Shown: positions 1-8,700 of the stretch, in pieces
Layout of the letters: the number at the start of each line of letters is the position of its first letter
How positions within the stretch are numbered: position 1 is the first letter of the stretch
The notes under the pieces: generated by a model
Told to the model about the DNA's origin: nothing
What the model saw: the letters and a program-made list of their open reading frames with translations, nothing else
Database searches by the model: none
Assembly (NCBI GenBank): GCA_011524975.1
Contig: WTJD01000200.1
Span: forward strand, 1-39,498
Source of the DNA: Lysobacterales bacterium
Lineage (GTDB): Bacteria; Pseudomonadota; Gammaproteobacteria; Xanthomonadales; SZUA-36
Direction of reading: 5' to 3'
DNA: 39,498 bases
Position numbers and translations under genes: made by a program

Positions 1-1254
1 CTGAACATAGTCCATGCCGCCCATATCGGTTTGTTCCCATTCCTGAACGCGATCACCCGCGTCCTCGAACTTGTTAGAGAAGTAACCGGCGGTCCATTGG
101 ATCGGTCCGTCGTAGCTGGAGGTGAAACGCACCTCGAGCGTCTCCTCGCCGGAGTCGCCCCACAGATACAGGTTGTCGATGTAGAGGTCGTCGGTGTCGA
201 TCCTCGACCAGTCCGTCACCAGGTACTCGTCATAGGAATAGTCGGCATAAATCAAGGTGCCGGTGACCGGGCCGAAGTCATAGCTGGCGTTCAGCGTGAT
301 CACGCTGGTCTCCACATCGAACGTCTCGTCGATGAATGAGTAGAAAGCGAGCTCCGGATCGTAGCCGCTCAGATCCCCGCCTGACAGGGCCCAGACGCGC
401 GTACAGGAGTCGCTGTAGTACCAGGCGGTGTCATAAGCGCAGTTGGCGTCAATGATGTCAGCGGTGCCCGGTTTGTCGGCGTTGCCGGTTTCCTTCTGTC
501 CGAAGTCTGAACGGTCGCGGTAGATATAGCTCAACATGATGTCGGCATTACCGGGTGTCCAGCGCAAAGCGACACGGTACTCATCGTCTTCCTGCGTGCC
601 CACATCCTTGCGGCCGGTCGCGATGTTCTGATAGATGCCCGGGTCCTTGGCGAGCGTGCCGACCGCGCGCAGGGCGAGGTTTTCCGCCAGCGGGATGTTC
701 AGCATCGCGTTGACCGTATGACCCGAATCCTCCGCCATTCTCTTGTGGAGGTATTCGAGCGTGACGTTACCCGCAAACTCTGAGGCGTCCGGCTTGTTGG
801 TGATGTAGCGAATGGTGCCGCCGACTGCCGAGGCGCCATACAGCGTGCCCTGCGGGCCACGCAGAACTTCGATACGTTCGATGTCGTAGAGGTTGGTCAG
901 GCCCAGCGCAATCTCGTCGACGAACGTACTGGTCGTTCCGGCCGAACGCTGCGCGGTGGAGGTGTTAAGACCGCGGATGATGAAGTTGGCATCGCCGCCC
1001 GGTGTCGAGACGCCAGCGAGGGTCCTGAGATAGTCCTCCGGCCTGTAGATGCCCCGTTCCTCGATCATCAACGCATCGAGGACGGAAATGTTCATGGGAA
1101 TGTCCTGCACCGTCTGTTCCCGCTTGTTGGCGGTGACGATCACTTCTTCCAGGACGTCCTCATCGGCCTGCACGGCGGTGGCGCCCGTCAGCGCCAGGGC
1201 CGCTGTCACGGCTGATGAGAGTGTCAGGTTGAACATCTTGCGATGAACGTTCAT
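1..1254 (-). CDS. TonB-dependent outer-membrane receptor, N-terminal part (cut by left edge)
   Basis: Reading leftward from an ATG at 1254 gives 418 codons with no stop up to the window edge, so the C-terminal barrel is missing. The product begins with a signal peptide (about residues 1-30), followed by a TonB-box-like stretch EEVIVTANKRE near residues 36-46 and a plug domain containing IRGLNTS and VLRGPQGTLYGASAVGGTI, the classic plug signature. Alternating aromatic strands of the barrel follow. Such receptors import large or scarce nutrients using energy passed from TonB-ExbB-ExbD. The form with EEVIVTA and LYGASAVGG is common in marine gammaproteobacteria and sphingomonads, but the substrate cannot be read from this part. 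The start is supported by AGGAGG about nine bases upstream. No TonB or metal-uptake genes lie nearby, so the ligand is unknown. Confidence 0.93.
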   Translation of the reverse strand, partial: MNVHRKMFNLTLSSAVTAALALTGATAVQADEDVLEEVIVTANKREQTVQDIPMNISVLDALMIEERGIYRPEDYLRTLAGVSTPGGDANFIIRGLNTSTAQRSAGTTSTFVDEIALGLTNLYDIERIEVLRGPQGTLYGASAVGGTIRYITNKPDASEFAGNVTLEYLHKRMAEDSGHTVNAMLNIPLAENLALRAVGTLAKDPGIYQNIATGRKDVGTQEDDEYRVALRWTPGNADIMLSYIYRDRSDFGQKETGNADKPGTADIIDANCAYDTAWYYSDSCTRVWALSGGDLSGYDPELAFYSFIDETFDVETSVITLNASYDFGPVTGTLIYADYSYDEYLVTDWSRIDTDDLYIDNLYLWGDSGEETLEVRFTSSYDGPIQWTAGYFSNKFEDAGDRVQEWEQTDMGGMDYVQ

Positions 1255-1476
1255 TTCGGCTTGCCTCCTCTTTTGTTCCGCGTATACCGCGATCCGCCCG
1301 GGTTCAGCCCTGTGCTGGATGGCTCTTCGTATAACGCGTCTGTCCACATGTGCCTGTCTTGAGGTGTTTTCATTCTTGGTGATCCCAGGGCCGTGGCGCC
1401 CGGGATGGCTGCCTGCGATGGCGAGAATGAACAGGAATGACTGCTCAAACGCGGCTTTAACAAGCAACAACAGCCT

Positions 1477-1505
1477 ATATTATGCGAACGGGGGGACTGT
1501 TCCAA
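1477..1505 (-). promoter_or_regulatory. Candidate sigma-70 promoter for the TonB-dependent receptor
   Basis: On the minus strand TTGGAA (1505-1500) and TAATAT (1482-1477) are separated by exactly 17 bases, each matching four of six consensus positions. It would start transcription near 1470 and leave a leader of about 215 bases before the receptor ATG. It lies in the most AT-rich patch of this gap. This is pattern matching only. Confidence 0.3.
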
Positions 1506-1579
1506 GGGTGGAAGGTCATGGTTTTACGGCGGATCTCGCCCACTTTGAGTCTTAGGCCGCCCGCTTAGCGATGGCCGCA

Positions 1580-1601
1580 CGGCCCGGCATGTGCCGGGCC
1601 G
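1580..1601 (-). terminator. GC-rich hairpin downstream of the amidohydrolase pair
   Basis: CGGCCCGGCA and TGCCGGGCCG form a perfect ten-base stem around a two-base loop, starting 35 bases beyond the stop codon at 1636. A third copy of CCGGGCC follows at 1610-1616 and could pair alternatively. There is no T-run on either side, so it may be only an RNA-stabilising structure and not an intrinsic terminator. Confidence 0.4.
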
Positions 1602-1635
1602 GTCTCAGGCCGGGCCCTCAACAGGCTTACCAGGC

Positions 1636-2895
1636 TCAGGGTTTGATATAGGCCCTCGGCATTGATGGCTGTTCAGGTGTGTAACGATCCCGCAGTTGGG
1701 TCTGACGCGAGGTCATCGGGATGTCGATCCCGTTGATCACGACCCGCTCAGCCAGGGTGGTGACTTCCAGGGGGTCAGCAGACCACAGAACGAGGTTGGC
1801 CGGCCGGCCCTTCTCGATGCTGCCCTGATGGTCTTCCACACCAAAAATTTCAGCCGGGTTGCGCGTCAGCGCCGCGAGCGCCGCGTCGTGGGGCAAGCCG
1901 TGGGTCACCGCGTTGCCGGCCATCTGACGCAGCTTGCGGGCGTTATGGCTGCCCGCGCCGGAAAATGCGATCGTCACGCCGGCCGCATGCAAAATGGCCG
2001 CGTTATCCAGGCGGGAACCCAGCGCGTCGAAACTGGAAGGCAGGTTCTGCAGTGGGTTCAGCAACACCGGAACATCGGCTTTCGCCAGCGTCTCGGCCAC
2101 CATCCAGGCCTCCGCGCCGCCCGAGATGACGGCCTTGACGCCGAATTTTTCCGCGTGACGAATGACCTGGAGAATGTCGCTGGCCCGATGGACCGAGAAC
2201 ACCACCGTGCCGGCGTCGGCGAATCGTGCCAGGGTGGCGCGGCCGCGGCCGGTCAGTAACGGGCTTACATTGTCCTCGGGCGCCCGGCTGGCCTCATCCA
2301 TGGCCTGCTGTAACAGCATCCAGAGTCCGGCGCGCGAACCCCCGGCGACGCCCGCCGCGCTGCCGCCGATATTGATGAACAGAACCGGCTGTCCAAACAG
2401 GGCGTCGTAGGCACCGTCAAGCGCCGCCATTCTGCCCTGGCCGCCGAAGAGGCTGCTGCTCGGGCTGGCGCTGAGCAGCGTAAACGAGTGCCCCTCGATG
2501 CGGGTGACCGGCACCAGGCTGGAATGCGGGTTGTAGGCGCTTGTGACATCAAATTCCGGTCTCATCGGGCTGATTTCGATGCTCTCGAGCGCGTTATCCA
2601 CTGATTCGTCCACCGCCGATACCTCGGTAAGGCCGATAGAGGTCATCCCGGCAAAGAGCCCGGGCGTGAGTGGCCGGCCCTCCGCGTCGATCACGACATG
2701 GTCAGGTCCGGAGACGCTGAGCCGTTTGCCCATGCGATAAATGTTGCCCTTGCGGACCAGCACATCGGTATTTTCCAGGGTGCCTTTCGAAGTCATGCTG
2801 TGCACCGTGGCGCCCCGGATGAGGATATCGGCGGTGGCCGCCGGCAGGGCCAGTACCGCAAAGCTGCAAATGAGTATTTTGCTGATCCTTTTCAT
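1636..2895 (-). CDS. Exported amidohydrolase-family protein lacking its metal ligands
   Basis: This 419-residue protein has a signal peptide (about 1-22) and the two-part layout of metal-dependent amidohydrolases: an N-terminal beta-sandwich strand set (ADILIRGATVHS), a TIM barrel beginning TPGLFAGMTSIGL, and a C-terminal NPAEIFGVEDHQGSIEKGRPANLVLW segment typical of imidazolonepropionase-like enzymes. The HxH motif that should follow TPGL is replaced by MTS (residues 84-86). The histidine on strand 6 is replaced in ISGGAEAW, and the catalytic aspartate is replaced by glycine in IAFSGAGSHN. Only the histidine in SVHRA seems kept. It overlaps the intact paralogue upstream by four bases (ATGA), so the two are translated together. 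It may form a hetero-oligomer with that enzyme or act as a binding protein. The fold assignment is firm; the loss of activity is inferred. Confidence 0.88.
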   Translation of the reverse strand: MKRISKILICSFAVLALPAATADILIRGATVHSMTSKGTLENTDVLVRKGNIYRMGKRLSVSGPDHVVIDAEGRPLTPGLFAGMTSIGLTEVSAVDESVDNALESIEISPMRPEFDVTSAYNPHSSLVPVTRIEGHSFTLLSASPSSSLFGGQGRMAALDGAYDALFGQPVLFINIGGSAAGVAGGSRAGLWMLLQQAMDEASRAPEDNVSPLLTGRGRATLARFADAGTVVFSVHRASDILQVIRHAEKFGVKAVISGGAEAWMVAETLAKADVPVLLNPLQNLPSSFDALGSRLDNAAILHAAGVTIAFSGAGSHNARKLRQMAGNAVTHGLPHDAALAALTRNPAEIFGVEDHQGSIEKGRPANLVLWSADPLEVTTLAERVVINGIDIPMTSRQTQLRDRYTPEQPSMPRAYIKP

Positions 2896-4259
2896 TGCGA
2901 CACCCCCTGCAACTGTCCCAGCTCGAAATCGGAAACCGGTTGCATGGCCGGATCAGCCCGGTCATAGACCAGTGCGCCGTCGATCCAGACCTGGTCGGCC
3001 TGGGTATAGACGCTGAACGGGTTGCCGCTCCACAGCACCACATCCGCCATTTTGCCTGCCTCCAGTGTTCCGGTCTGATCGAGAATACCCATGGCCTTTG
3101 CGGGGTTGCCCGTGACCCAGCGGATCGCGCGCTCGGGCGGGATGTCCAGGCCCATGCGCTGTCCGCGCGCCATGGCCTTGGCGGCCTCCTGGTTCAGGCG
3201 TTGAATGCCTTCGGACGAATCCGAATGCACAATGGCGCAACCACCCTCTGGCCGGTCGACCAGGGCAATGTTCTCCTGGATGCCGTCATAGGCTTCCATC
3301 TTGAACCCCCACCAATCGGCCCAGAGCGCGCCGCAGACGCCTTCTTCGGCCAGTTCCTGAGCGATCTTGTAGGCCTCTACGCCATGATGGAACGTGCTGA
3401 CTGCATAGCCAAACTCCTCCGCCATATCCAGGATGGTCATCATTTCGTCAGCGCGATAACAGTGCATATGCACTAGAATGTCGCCGCGCAGTACGCCGGC
3501 CAGGGTCTCGAGTTTCAGATCGCGTTTGGGCGCAGTGGCCTCCTCGTCACCTTCGGCACGCTTGGCCTCGTATTCATCCCAATCGTCCCGGTATTTCTGG
3601 GCAGCGATCCACTGAGCGCGATAGCCGGCGACGTTGCCCATGCGCGTCATCGGCGCCGTGCGCTTGTCACGTCCGTAAACCCGCTTGGGGTTTTCACCGC
3701 AGGCCATTTTCATCCCGTGCGGCGCGCCGGGAAATTTCATGCCCTGGTAGCTGGTGCTGTAGACATTCTTGACCGTAACGCCGCGACCGCCGATCAGATT
3801 GCCCGAACCGGGCAGAATCTGCATGGCAGTCACACCGCCCGCCAGCGCTCGGGAAAAGCCCGGGTCCTGTGGCCAGATGCTGTGTTCGGCCCACACGTTG
3901 GGCGTGGCCGGGTTGATCATCTCGTTGCCGTCAGAGTGCGCCCAGGTGCCGGGGCTTGGATAAACACCAAGATGGGAGTGGATGTCGATCAGGCCTGGCG
4001 TGACCCAGCGCCCGCCCGCATCGATGCGCAGGGCGTCATCCGGCGCGTCACCTGAACCCACAAAGCTCAGTTTGCCGCCATCCATCAGCAGGCTGGCGCC
4101 CTCGAGCCGCTCACCCGTGCCGGTCAGGATGACGGCATTTTCGATCAGGGTGGTCTGGGACGCCAGTGGTTCGTAAGTGGAAGGGAAAGGCTCGGCCAGC
4201 GCCAGTGCCGATGCCACGAGGCACGATGCTGCCAGGTAAAGTCTCATTTGCCAGGTCAT
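2892..4259 (-). CDS. Exported metal-dependent amidohydrolase
   Basis: A 455-residue protein with a signal peptide (about 1-22, cleavage after ALALA) and the amidohydrolase fold. It has the metal motif DIHSH (H94, H96) after TPGLI, later ligand histidines in VHMHCY and STFHHGVEA, and the barrel-end aspartate in IVHSDSSEG. The C-terminal NPAKAMGILDQTGTLEAGKMADVVLW is the family's closing signature. Members hydrolyse amide, imide or ring C-N bonds, often in peptides or cyclic compounds; the substrate here cannot be told from sequence. GGAG lies six bases before the ATG at 4259; a second ATG at 4247 would give a tighter signal peptide. It forms a two-gene operon with the degenerate paralogue downstream. 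Secretion suggests a scavenging role in the periplasm or outside the cell. Confidence 0.9.
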   Translation of the reverse strand: MTWQMRLYLAASCLVASALALAEPFPSTYEPLASQTTLIENAVILTGTGERLEGASLLMDGGKLSFVGSGDAPDDALRIDAGGRWVTPGLIDIHSHLGVYPSPGTWAHSDGNEMINPATPNVWAEHSIWPQDPGFSRALAGGVTAMQILPGSGNLIGGRGVTVKNVYSTSYQGMKFPGAPHGMKMACGENPKRVYGRDKRTAPMTRMGNVAGYRAQWIAAQKYRDDWDEYEAKRAEGDEEATAPKRDLKLETLAGVLRGDILVHMHCYRADEMMTILDMAEEFGYAVSTFHHGVEAYKIAQELAEEGVCGALWADWWGFKMEAYDGIQENIALVDRPEGGCAIVHSDSSEGIQRLNQEAAKAMARGQRMGLDIPPERAIRWVTGNPAKAMGILDQTGTLEAGKMADVVLWSGNPFSVYTQADQVWIDGALVYDRADPAMQPVSDFELGQLQGVSQ

Positions 4260-4374
4260 GAATGGCTCCGTTGTGAAGGCATAAGTTGTGCAATGTTAAA
4301 ATGAATGCACGACTCAGTACCATAAAAGACCCGTTTCCGCCCTAACAGGCCCGCACCCAGGTTGAATTCAAGGC

Positions 4375-5043
4375 ATGAGCAACGACCCATTCCAGGTGCC
4401 GCGATTTCTTTCCCAGTGGGTGGAAACCAGCCTTGCTGAACATACCCATATTCTCGCGACCAGCAACCAGGGCACCATTCTCCATTACAGCGAGGACGGA
4501 GCGGACTTCCTGATCAAAACAGCCATGGGCAGTGGCGCCCTGCTGAAGGCGCGCCGCGCCACCCTGCTGCGTGAGTATCGTGCCTACGAGCGCATGCAGG
4601 GGCTGGCAGGCGTCCCTCGCTGCTTCGGCTTGGTGGACGAGCGTTATCTGTTGATCGAATACGTGCGCGGTGGTCATTTTCGTGACGCGCGGTTTGACGA
4701 CCGTGAAGCCTGGTTTGCCGGCCTGCTGCGCATCATCCGCTCCTTTCACGCGCGCGGCGTGGCGCACGGCGACCTGAAATCAAAATCCAACCTGCTGGTG
4801 ACGCGGGATCAGCGCCCTTGCGTGATCGATTTCGGCACCACCGTTTTGCACAAAGACGGTCTGCACCCCCTCAATAACACCATGTTTGAATACCTGAAGC
4901 GGTTGGACATCAACGCCTGGGTCAAGCACAAGTACCATGGTCGCTATGAAGACGCTTCCGAGGAAGATGCCCGATTGCTGGACTACAGCGCGTTCGAGAA
5001 CCTGCTGCGACGCTACCGTCAATGGAAGAAACGGCGAGGGTGA
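4375..5043 (+). CDS. Small protein-kinase-fold protein (lipopolysaccharide/RIO-like kinase)
   Basis: 222 residues spanning an abbreviated kinase core. Visible are the beta-3 lysine in FLIKTAMG (K48), a candidate helix-C glutamate (E67), the catalytic loop GVAHGDLKSKSNLLV (D133, N139) and the metal-binding DFG (D152) in VIDFGTTV. The HGD-for-HRD loop and small size resemble the lipopolysaccharide-heptose/Kdo kinase and atypical bacterial kinases more than Ser/Thr kinases. The glycine loop is poorly conserved. The basic C-terminus ends RQWKKRRG. It starts at an ATG following AAGG and converges on oleD with a gap of about 54 bases. All catalytic residues are present, so activity is likely; the substrate is unknown and could be a lipid, sugar or protein. 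Confidence 0.75.
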   Translation: MSNDPFQVPRFLSQWVETSLAEHTHILATSNQGTILHYSEDGADFLIKTAMGSGALLKARRATLLREYRAYERMQGLAGVPRCFGLVDERYLLIEYVRGGHFRDARFDDREAWFAGLLRIIRSFHARGVAHGDLKSKSNLLVTRDQRPCVIDFGTTVLHKDGLHPLNNTMFEYLKRLDINAWVKHKYHGRYEDASEEDARLLDYSAFENLLRRYRQWKKRRG

Positions 5044-5097
5044 ACACGAGGGGAACGCGCCTGTCCGGGTGTGAATGAGGCTTTTGCATGCGCCGGA

Positions 5098-6087
5098 TCA
5101 GGGATGACCGGCCAGATGCCTCGATAAGCGCTGCAACCCTTCCTCGATGGACACGCGCGGCCGGTAACCGAGATCCCGCTTGGCCGCGCTGATGTCGTAC
5201 CAGTGCGCGGTGGACAGCTGCTCCGCGGCCCAGCGGGTGATGGGGGGCTCTGATCGAATGCCAAGCAGCTTCCAGGCCGATTCCAGTACCGCCCCTGCCG
5301 CGCCGGCCACGGCGGGTGATATGGCCTTGATGGGAACGTCCACCCCGGCGGTCGCCAGCAGCTTTTGAATGATTTCCTTTTGCGGCAGTGGCTCATCGTT
5401 GCTGATGAAGTAGGTTTTGCCGCCCACCTCGCGCCCCTGGCCCAGCGCGTCCAGCGCCAGCAGGTGCGCCTCGGCGGCATTGTCCACGTAGACGGTGTCA
5501 ATCAGCTTGTCACCGCCCGGAAGGACCAGCTTGCCACGCTTGGCCCGCTCCACCAGTCGCGGGAGCAGATGGGGATCACCGGGTCCCCAGATCAGGTGCG
5601 GGCGCAGCGAGACCGTGCTCAAGCTCTCCCCGTGCGCGGCCATCACCCATTGCTCGGCCTGTGCCTTGGTCGCCGGGTAGGGCGAAGCAAATGTATCGGG
5701 GTAGGGCAGCGACTCATCCGCGCCTTCGATGTCGCCGCCGCCATGAGCGACACTGGGGGAGCTGGTGAACACCAGTTTGGAAACGCCATGCGCCCGGCAG
5801 GCCGAGATCACATGTTCAGTGCCCGTGACATTGATCGCGTGATAGTCCTCATAGGCCCCCCAGGCTCCGGCCTTGCCCGCGGTGTGAATAACGGCATCAC
5901 AGCCCGCAATGGCCTCGAGCACGGTGGAAGGGTCGGACAGGTCGCCCTGGAGCACCTGCGCGCCTCGCTTTTCGAGTTCCGGGGCGGGGCTTCTCTGCAG
6001 GGCCAGTACCGTGTCGCCACGCGCCATCAGCTGCCGGCAAACGCTGGCGCCCAAAAAACCGCCGCCGCCGGTGACCAGGATTCTCAT
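5098..6087 (-). CDS. oleD: OleD, NAD(P)H-dependent 2-alkyl-3-ketoalkanoate reductase
   Basis: A 329-residue extended short-chain dehydrogenase. It has the Rossmann motif TGGGGFLG (residues 6-13), the catalytic serines in FTSSPSV (about 109-111) and the YPATK dyad (Y137, K141). In hydrocarbon-forming bacteria OleD reduces the beta-keto acid made by OleA to a beta-hydroxy acid, which OleC closes to a beta-lactone. The ATG at 6087 overlaps the oleC stop by four bases (ATGA), giving translational coupling; an upstream in-frame start at 6108 would lie inside oleC and is less likely. It is the last gene of the oleABCD operon and converges with the kinase-like gene. The assignment rests on family features plus its place directly behind oleA, oleB and oleC. 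Confidence 0.93.
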   Translation of the reverse strand: MRILVTGGGGFLGASVCRQLMARGDTVLALQRSPAPELEKRGAQVLQGDLSDPSTVLEAIAGCDAVIHTAGKAGAWGAYEDYHAINVTGTEHVISACRAHGVSKLVFTSSPSVAHGGGDIEGADESLPYPDTFASPYPATKAQAEQWVMAAHGESLSTVSLRPHLIWGPGDPHLLPRLVERAKRGKLVLPGGDKLIDTVYVDNAAEAHLLALDALGQGREVGGKTYFISNDEPLPQKEIIQKLLATAGVDVPIKAISPAVAGAAGAVLESAWKLLGIRSEPPITRWAAEQLSTAHWYDISAAKRDLGYRPRVSIEEGLQRLSRHLAGHP

Positions 6088-7757
6088 GTGATTTTTCCAT
6101 CCGCCCAAACGGCCAGCTGCTCCCTGCCGATCTTGGCGTTGTGCCTGATATCGACGGGGAAGGCCGGGTGAAACAGAAAGGTCCTGATCAGACGGGTACG
6201 GGGGTTGCCGGCCGCCATTTCTTTCAGGGCTTCCCGAATCCGGGCGCGCTCTGCCCGGGATTTTTTTTGCGCCAGTTCAACGCACAACACCGGTGTCACC
6301 GCTCCGGCCCGGCCCACGCCGACCAGGGCCGTTCGGCTGACATCGGGATGGGTATTGAACACGGCTTCCAATTGATCCGTGAACAGTGTCTGCCCCGAGG
6401 TTTCGACGCGCTGTGATTTACGGCCGCAGTACCAGAGCCGGCCTGATTCGTCGAGAAATCCGATATCCCCCATGCGATGCCAAATCGCGCCCGTGTCATC
6501 GACGGACTTGGCCAGGCGGGTTTGCTCGTCGCGCTGCCAGTAGGCGTCCGTGGTTGTCGGCCCGTACACCACGATCTCGCCGGTCTCGTTGGGCGCCAGG
6601 AATGGGCTGCTGTCCAACCGCGGCAGGGGCTCATCCGTGATCGGGACGATGCCGACCCTGTTGGGCGAAACGGGCAGGCCGACACAGATGCCCTCGCCAA
6701 GGCGGGTCCGGCGCTCCAGCTCCGGGTTGATCTCGTGGTTGGAGATGTTCGCGACCGGCAGGCACTCCGTGGCGCCGTAGGGCGTGAATATTCGGGCGCC
6801 GTCAGGCAGTGCCGGCTCCAGTCGCCGCATGACGTCGATCGGCACGGCCGCCCCTGCCGAAATAATGCGCTTGATGCTCGCGAGGGAAACGCTGTTCTCG
6901 TCCGTGTACCGGGCCAGCACCCGCAGCAGCGCGGGCGAGCCGAAGACCGTGTTGACCTCGAACCTTTCAATCGACTGGAGCAGTAAATCCGGTTTTGCCT
7001 TTGCCGGCCGGGTCGGGTCCATGCAGGGTATGACGCTGGTCATGCCCAGCGCCGGGTCGAACAGGGCGAAAGGCGGAAAGGTCGGCAGGTTGACATCACC
7101 CGGCCTGATATCGAACGCCTCTCTGAGCATCTCCACCTGGGCGAGGAAGTGCCGGTGGCGGTAAACCACGCCTTTTGGGATACCGGTGCTGCCAGAGGTG
7201 AAAAGAATAGCGGCGATGTCATCGGGCCCGGTGTCTTCGAGCACGGCTTCGGAAGATCGCGCACCCGATGCGAGGATGGCACGGGCCGATTCGCCGCCCC
7301 AGCCCAGCCTGGGGCCCACAGTGACACACTGTTTGATCGAACGGGGCGCCCATCGCAACAGTATTCGGGCCACGTGCGCCCGGGTGACGCCGATGAATGC
7401 CTCGGGCCGGGCTTCGGCCAGGCACTTCCCCAAAGGCTTGACCCCGATGCCCGGGTCGATCAGCACCGGGACGGCGCCTGCTTTGAAAAGCGCAAAAAAC
7501 AGGGCGAAAAAATCCAGGCCCGGCGGCACCATCAAGGCCGTTCGGACACCCCGGCCGATGCCCTTGTTACGCAAGCCTCTTGCCCATTGGTTGCTGAGTT
7601 CATCCAGCGCCCGGTAGGTGATGCTGCTGTACCGGATCCGGCCCTGCTTCAGGCCGGTGGGATAGTGCATGGCGGGTTGGTCGGGTTGCCGCGCAGCCTG
7701 CTCGGACAAGGCGCCGGCCACGTTGTTGACGGTCTCGCTGCGCCAGTCCTCAGCCAT
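6084..7757 (-). CDS. oleC: OleC, beta-lactone synthetase (ANL superfamily)
   Basis: A 557-residue ATP-dependent enzyme of the acyl-CoA synthetase/luciferase superfamily. It has the phosphate loop FTSGSTGIPKGVVYRH, the aromatic-adenine motif TPYGATE, the MGDIGFLDESGRLWYCGR hinge region and a C-terminal lysine in RHNAKIGREQLA. OleC uses ATP to turn the 2-alkyl-3-hydroxy acid from OleD into a cis-beta-lactone. It differs from generic acyl-CoA ligases by its fixed place between oleB and oleD. The ATG at 7757 overlaps the end of oleB by eight bases; an upstream extension to 7826 would lie inside oleB. OleB and OleC are separate proteins here, unlike the fused OleBC of some actinobacteria and anaerobes. 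Confidence 0.93.
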   Translation of the reverse strand: MAEDWRSETVNNVAGALSEQAARQPDQPAMHYPTGLKQGRIRYSSITYRALDELSNQWARGLRNKGIGRGVRTALMVPPGLDFFALFFALFKAGAVPVLIDPGIGVKPLGKCLAEARPEAFIGVTRAHVARILLRWAPRSIKQCVTVGPRLGWGGESARAILASGARSSEAVLEDTGPDDIAAILFTSGSTGIPKGVVYRHRHFLAQVEMLREAFDIRPGDVNLPTFPPFALFDPALGMTSVIPCMDPTRPAKAKPDLLLQSIERFEVNTVFGSPALLRVLARYTDENSVSLASIKRIISAGAAVPIDVMRRLEPALPDGARIFTPYGATECLPVANISNHEINPELERRTRLGEGICVGLPVSPNRVGIVPITDEPLPRLDSSPFLAPNETGEIVVYGPTTTDAYWQRDEQTRLAKSVDDTGAIWHRMGDIGFLDESGRLWYCGRKSQRVETSGQTLFTDQLEAVFNTHPDVSRTALVGVGRAGAVTPVLCVELAQKKSRAERARIREALKEMAAGNPRTRLIRTFLFHPAFPVDIRHNAKIGREQLAVWADGKIT

Positions 7758-8661
7758 CTCGTTCAAAGGTATGCCGATCGAGAAAGACGCTGATTCGCTG
7801 TCGCAAATCCTCACCCGCGTCTTCAAGCACGTAGTGGCCGCATTCGGGGTACTCGACCACTTCGGCGGCAGGCAGGTGATGACGCCATTGACGAAGAAAC
7901 GTCTCGTCGAAGACGAAATCTTTGAGGCCCCAGGCCAGCATCACCGGCTTTTCCCTGAACCGGTCCAGGCGTTGCTCGGTGTTGCGCACCATGGCGTACC
8001 CACGGTCATCTTCTTTGAGCGGTATGTCCTGTACGAAACGCAGGGTGGCGATTCGATGGGCCCATGAGTCATAGGGGCCTGTATAGGCCTGCCGGATGTC
8101 GGCGCTGACGGGGCGCTTGAACGCGACGCGGGCGGCAACACCGGAAAAAGCGTTCATACCCCTGACCAGCAAACCACCCAGGCGGGTGCGCCCGGCAAAC
8201 CACAGGGCGAAGGGGAAACGCTTTTCGGCGGGAAGCGGGAAGGCCCCGGTATTGAGCACGACCGCCTGGCTGACGCTTTCCGGGTTTTGGGTCGCCCAGG
8301 CAAAACCGATCATTCCGCCCCAGTCATGCACGACCAGTCGCAGCGGTTGATCCAGTGACAGGTGTTGTAAAAGACGGTGCAGGTCAGCGACGCGCTGTTC
8401 CAGGGTATAGCTATATCTCTCGTCCGCCGGCTTGTCGGACAAGCCGCAGCCAATGTGGTCCGGAACGATGCAGCGATATCGGTCGCGCAGGCGCAACACC
8501 AGGTCGCGGTAATAGAACGACCAGGTGGGATTACCGTGCAGCATCAAAACCGGCGGGGCCTCGCGCGGCCCCTCGTCGAGGTAATGCATCCGGATGCCAT
8601 CGCGATCCAGCCAGCGGGACTGGAAGGGATAAAGCGATTCAGGGGGGCGGTAGGCGGTCAC
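7750..8661 (-). CDS. oleB: OleB, beta-lactone decarboxylase (alpha/beta-hydrolase)
   Basis: 303 residues with the haloalkane-dehalogenase-like alpha/beta-hydrolase fold: oxyanion HGNPTWSFYYR, nucleophile elbow VHDWGGMIG (Asp113), an acid candidate in GLKDFVFDE (about Asp248) and the catalytic histidine in ECGHYVLEDA (about His276). An aspartate nucleophile marks this family, and OleB uses it to open the beta-lactone from OleC and release CO2, giving the cis-olefin. The PDHIGCGLSDKP signature is shared with known OleB proteins. The start is a GTG at 8661; no in-frame ATG lies between it and the conserved LYPFQSR segment. The gene lies 39 bases after oleA and overlaps oleC. Annotation as a haloalkane dehalogenase would be misleading in this context. 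Confidence 0.92.
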   Translation of the reverse strand: MTAYRPPESLYPFQSRWLDRDGIRMHYLDEGPREAPPVLMLHGNPTWSFYYRDLVLRLRDRYRCIVPDHIGCGLSDKPADERYSYTLEQRVADLHRLLQHLSLDQPLRLVVHDWGGMIGFAWATQNPESVSQAVVLNTGAFPLPAEKRFPFALWFAGRTRLGGLLVRGMNAFSGVAARVAFKRPVSADIRQAYTGPYDSWAHRIATLRFVQDIPLKEDDRGYAMVRNTEQRLDRFREKPVMLAWGLKDFVFDETFLRQWRHHLPAAEVVEYPECGHYVLEDAGEDLRQRISVFLDRHTFERDG

Positions 8662-8700
8662 CGGTTCATCTGCCCGGGCTTGCCGGTTGGCAGGGATGTC

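Larger units (their letters stand above)
1255..1635. other. Intergenic region without a convincing gene
   Basis: This 381-base gap lies between the receptor start and the end of the amidohydrolase pair. Short open frames exist on both strands but none has a ribosome binding site or protein-like composition. It holds the candidate receptor promoter (1477-1505), the receptor ribosome binding site (1262-1268) and a GC-rich hairpin (1580-1601). Confidence 0.6.

Noticed and set aside
7750-8661. Haloalkane dehalogenase
   Set aside because: The fold and Asp nucleophile fit, but its place between oleA and oleC identifies it as OleB.
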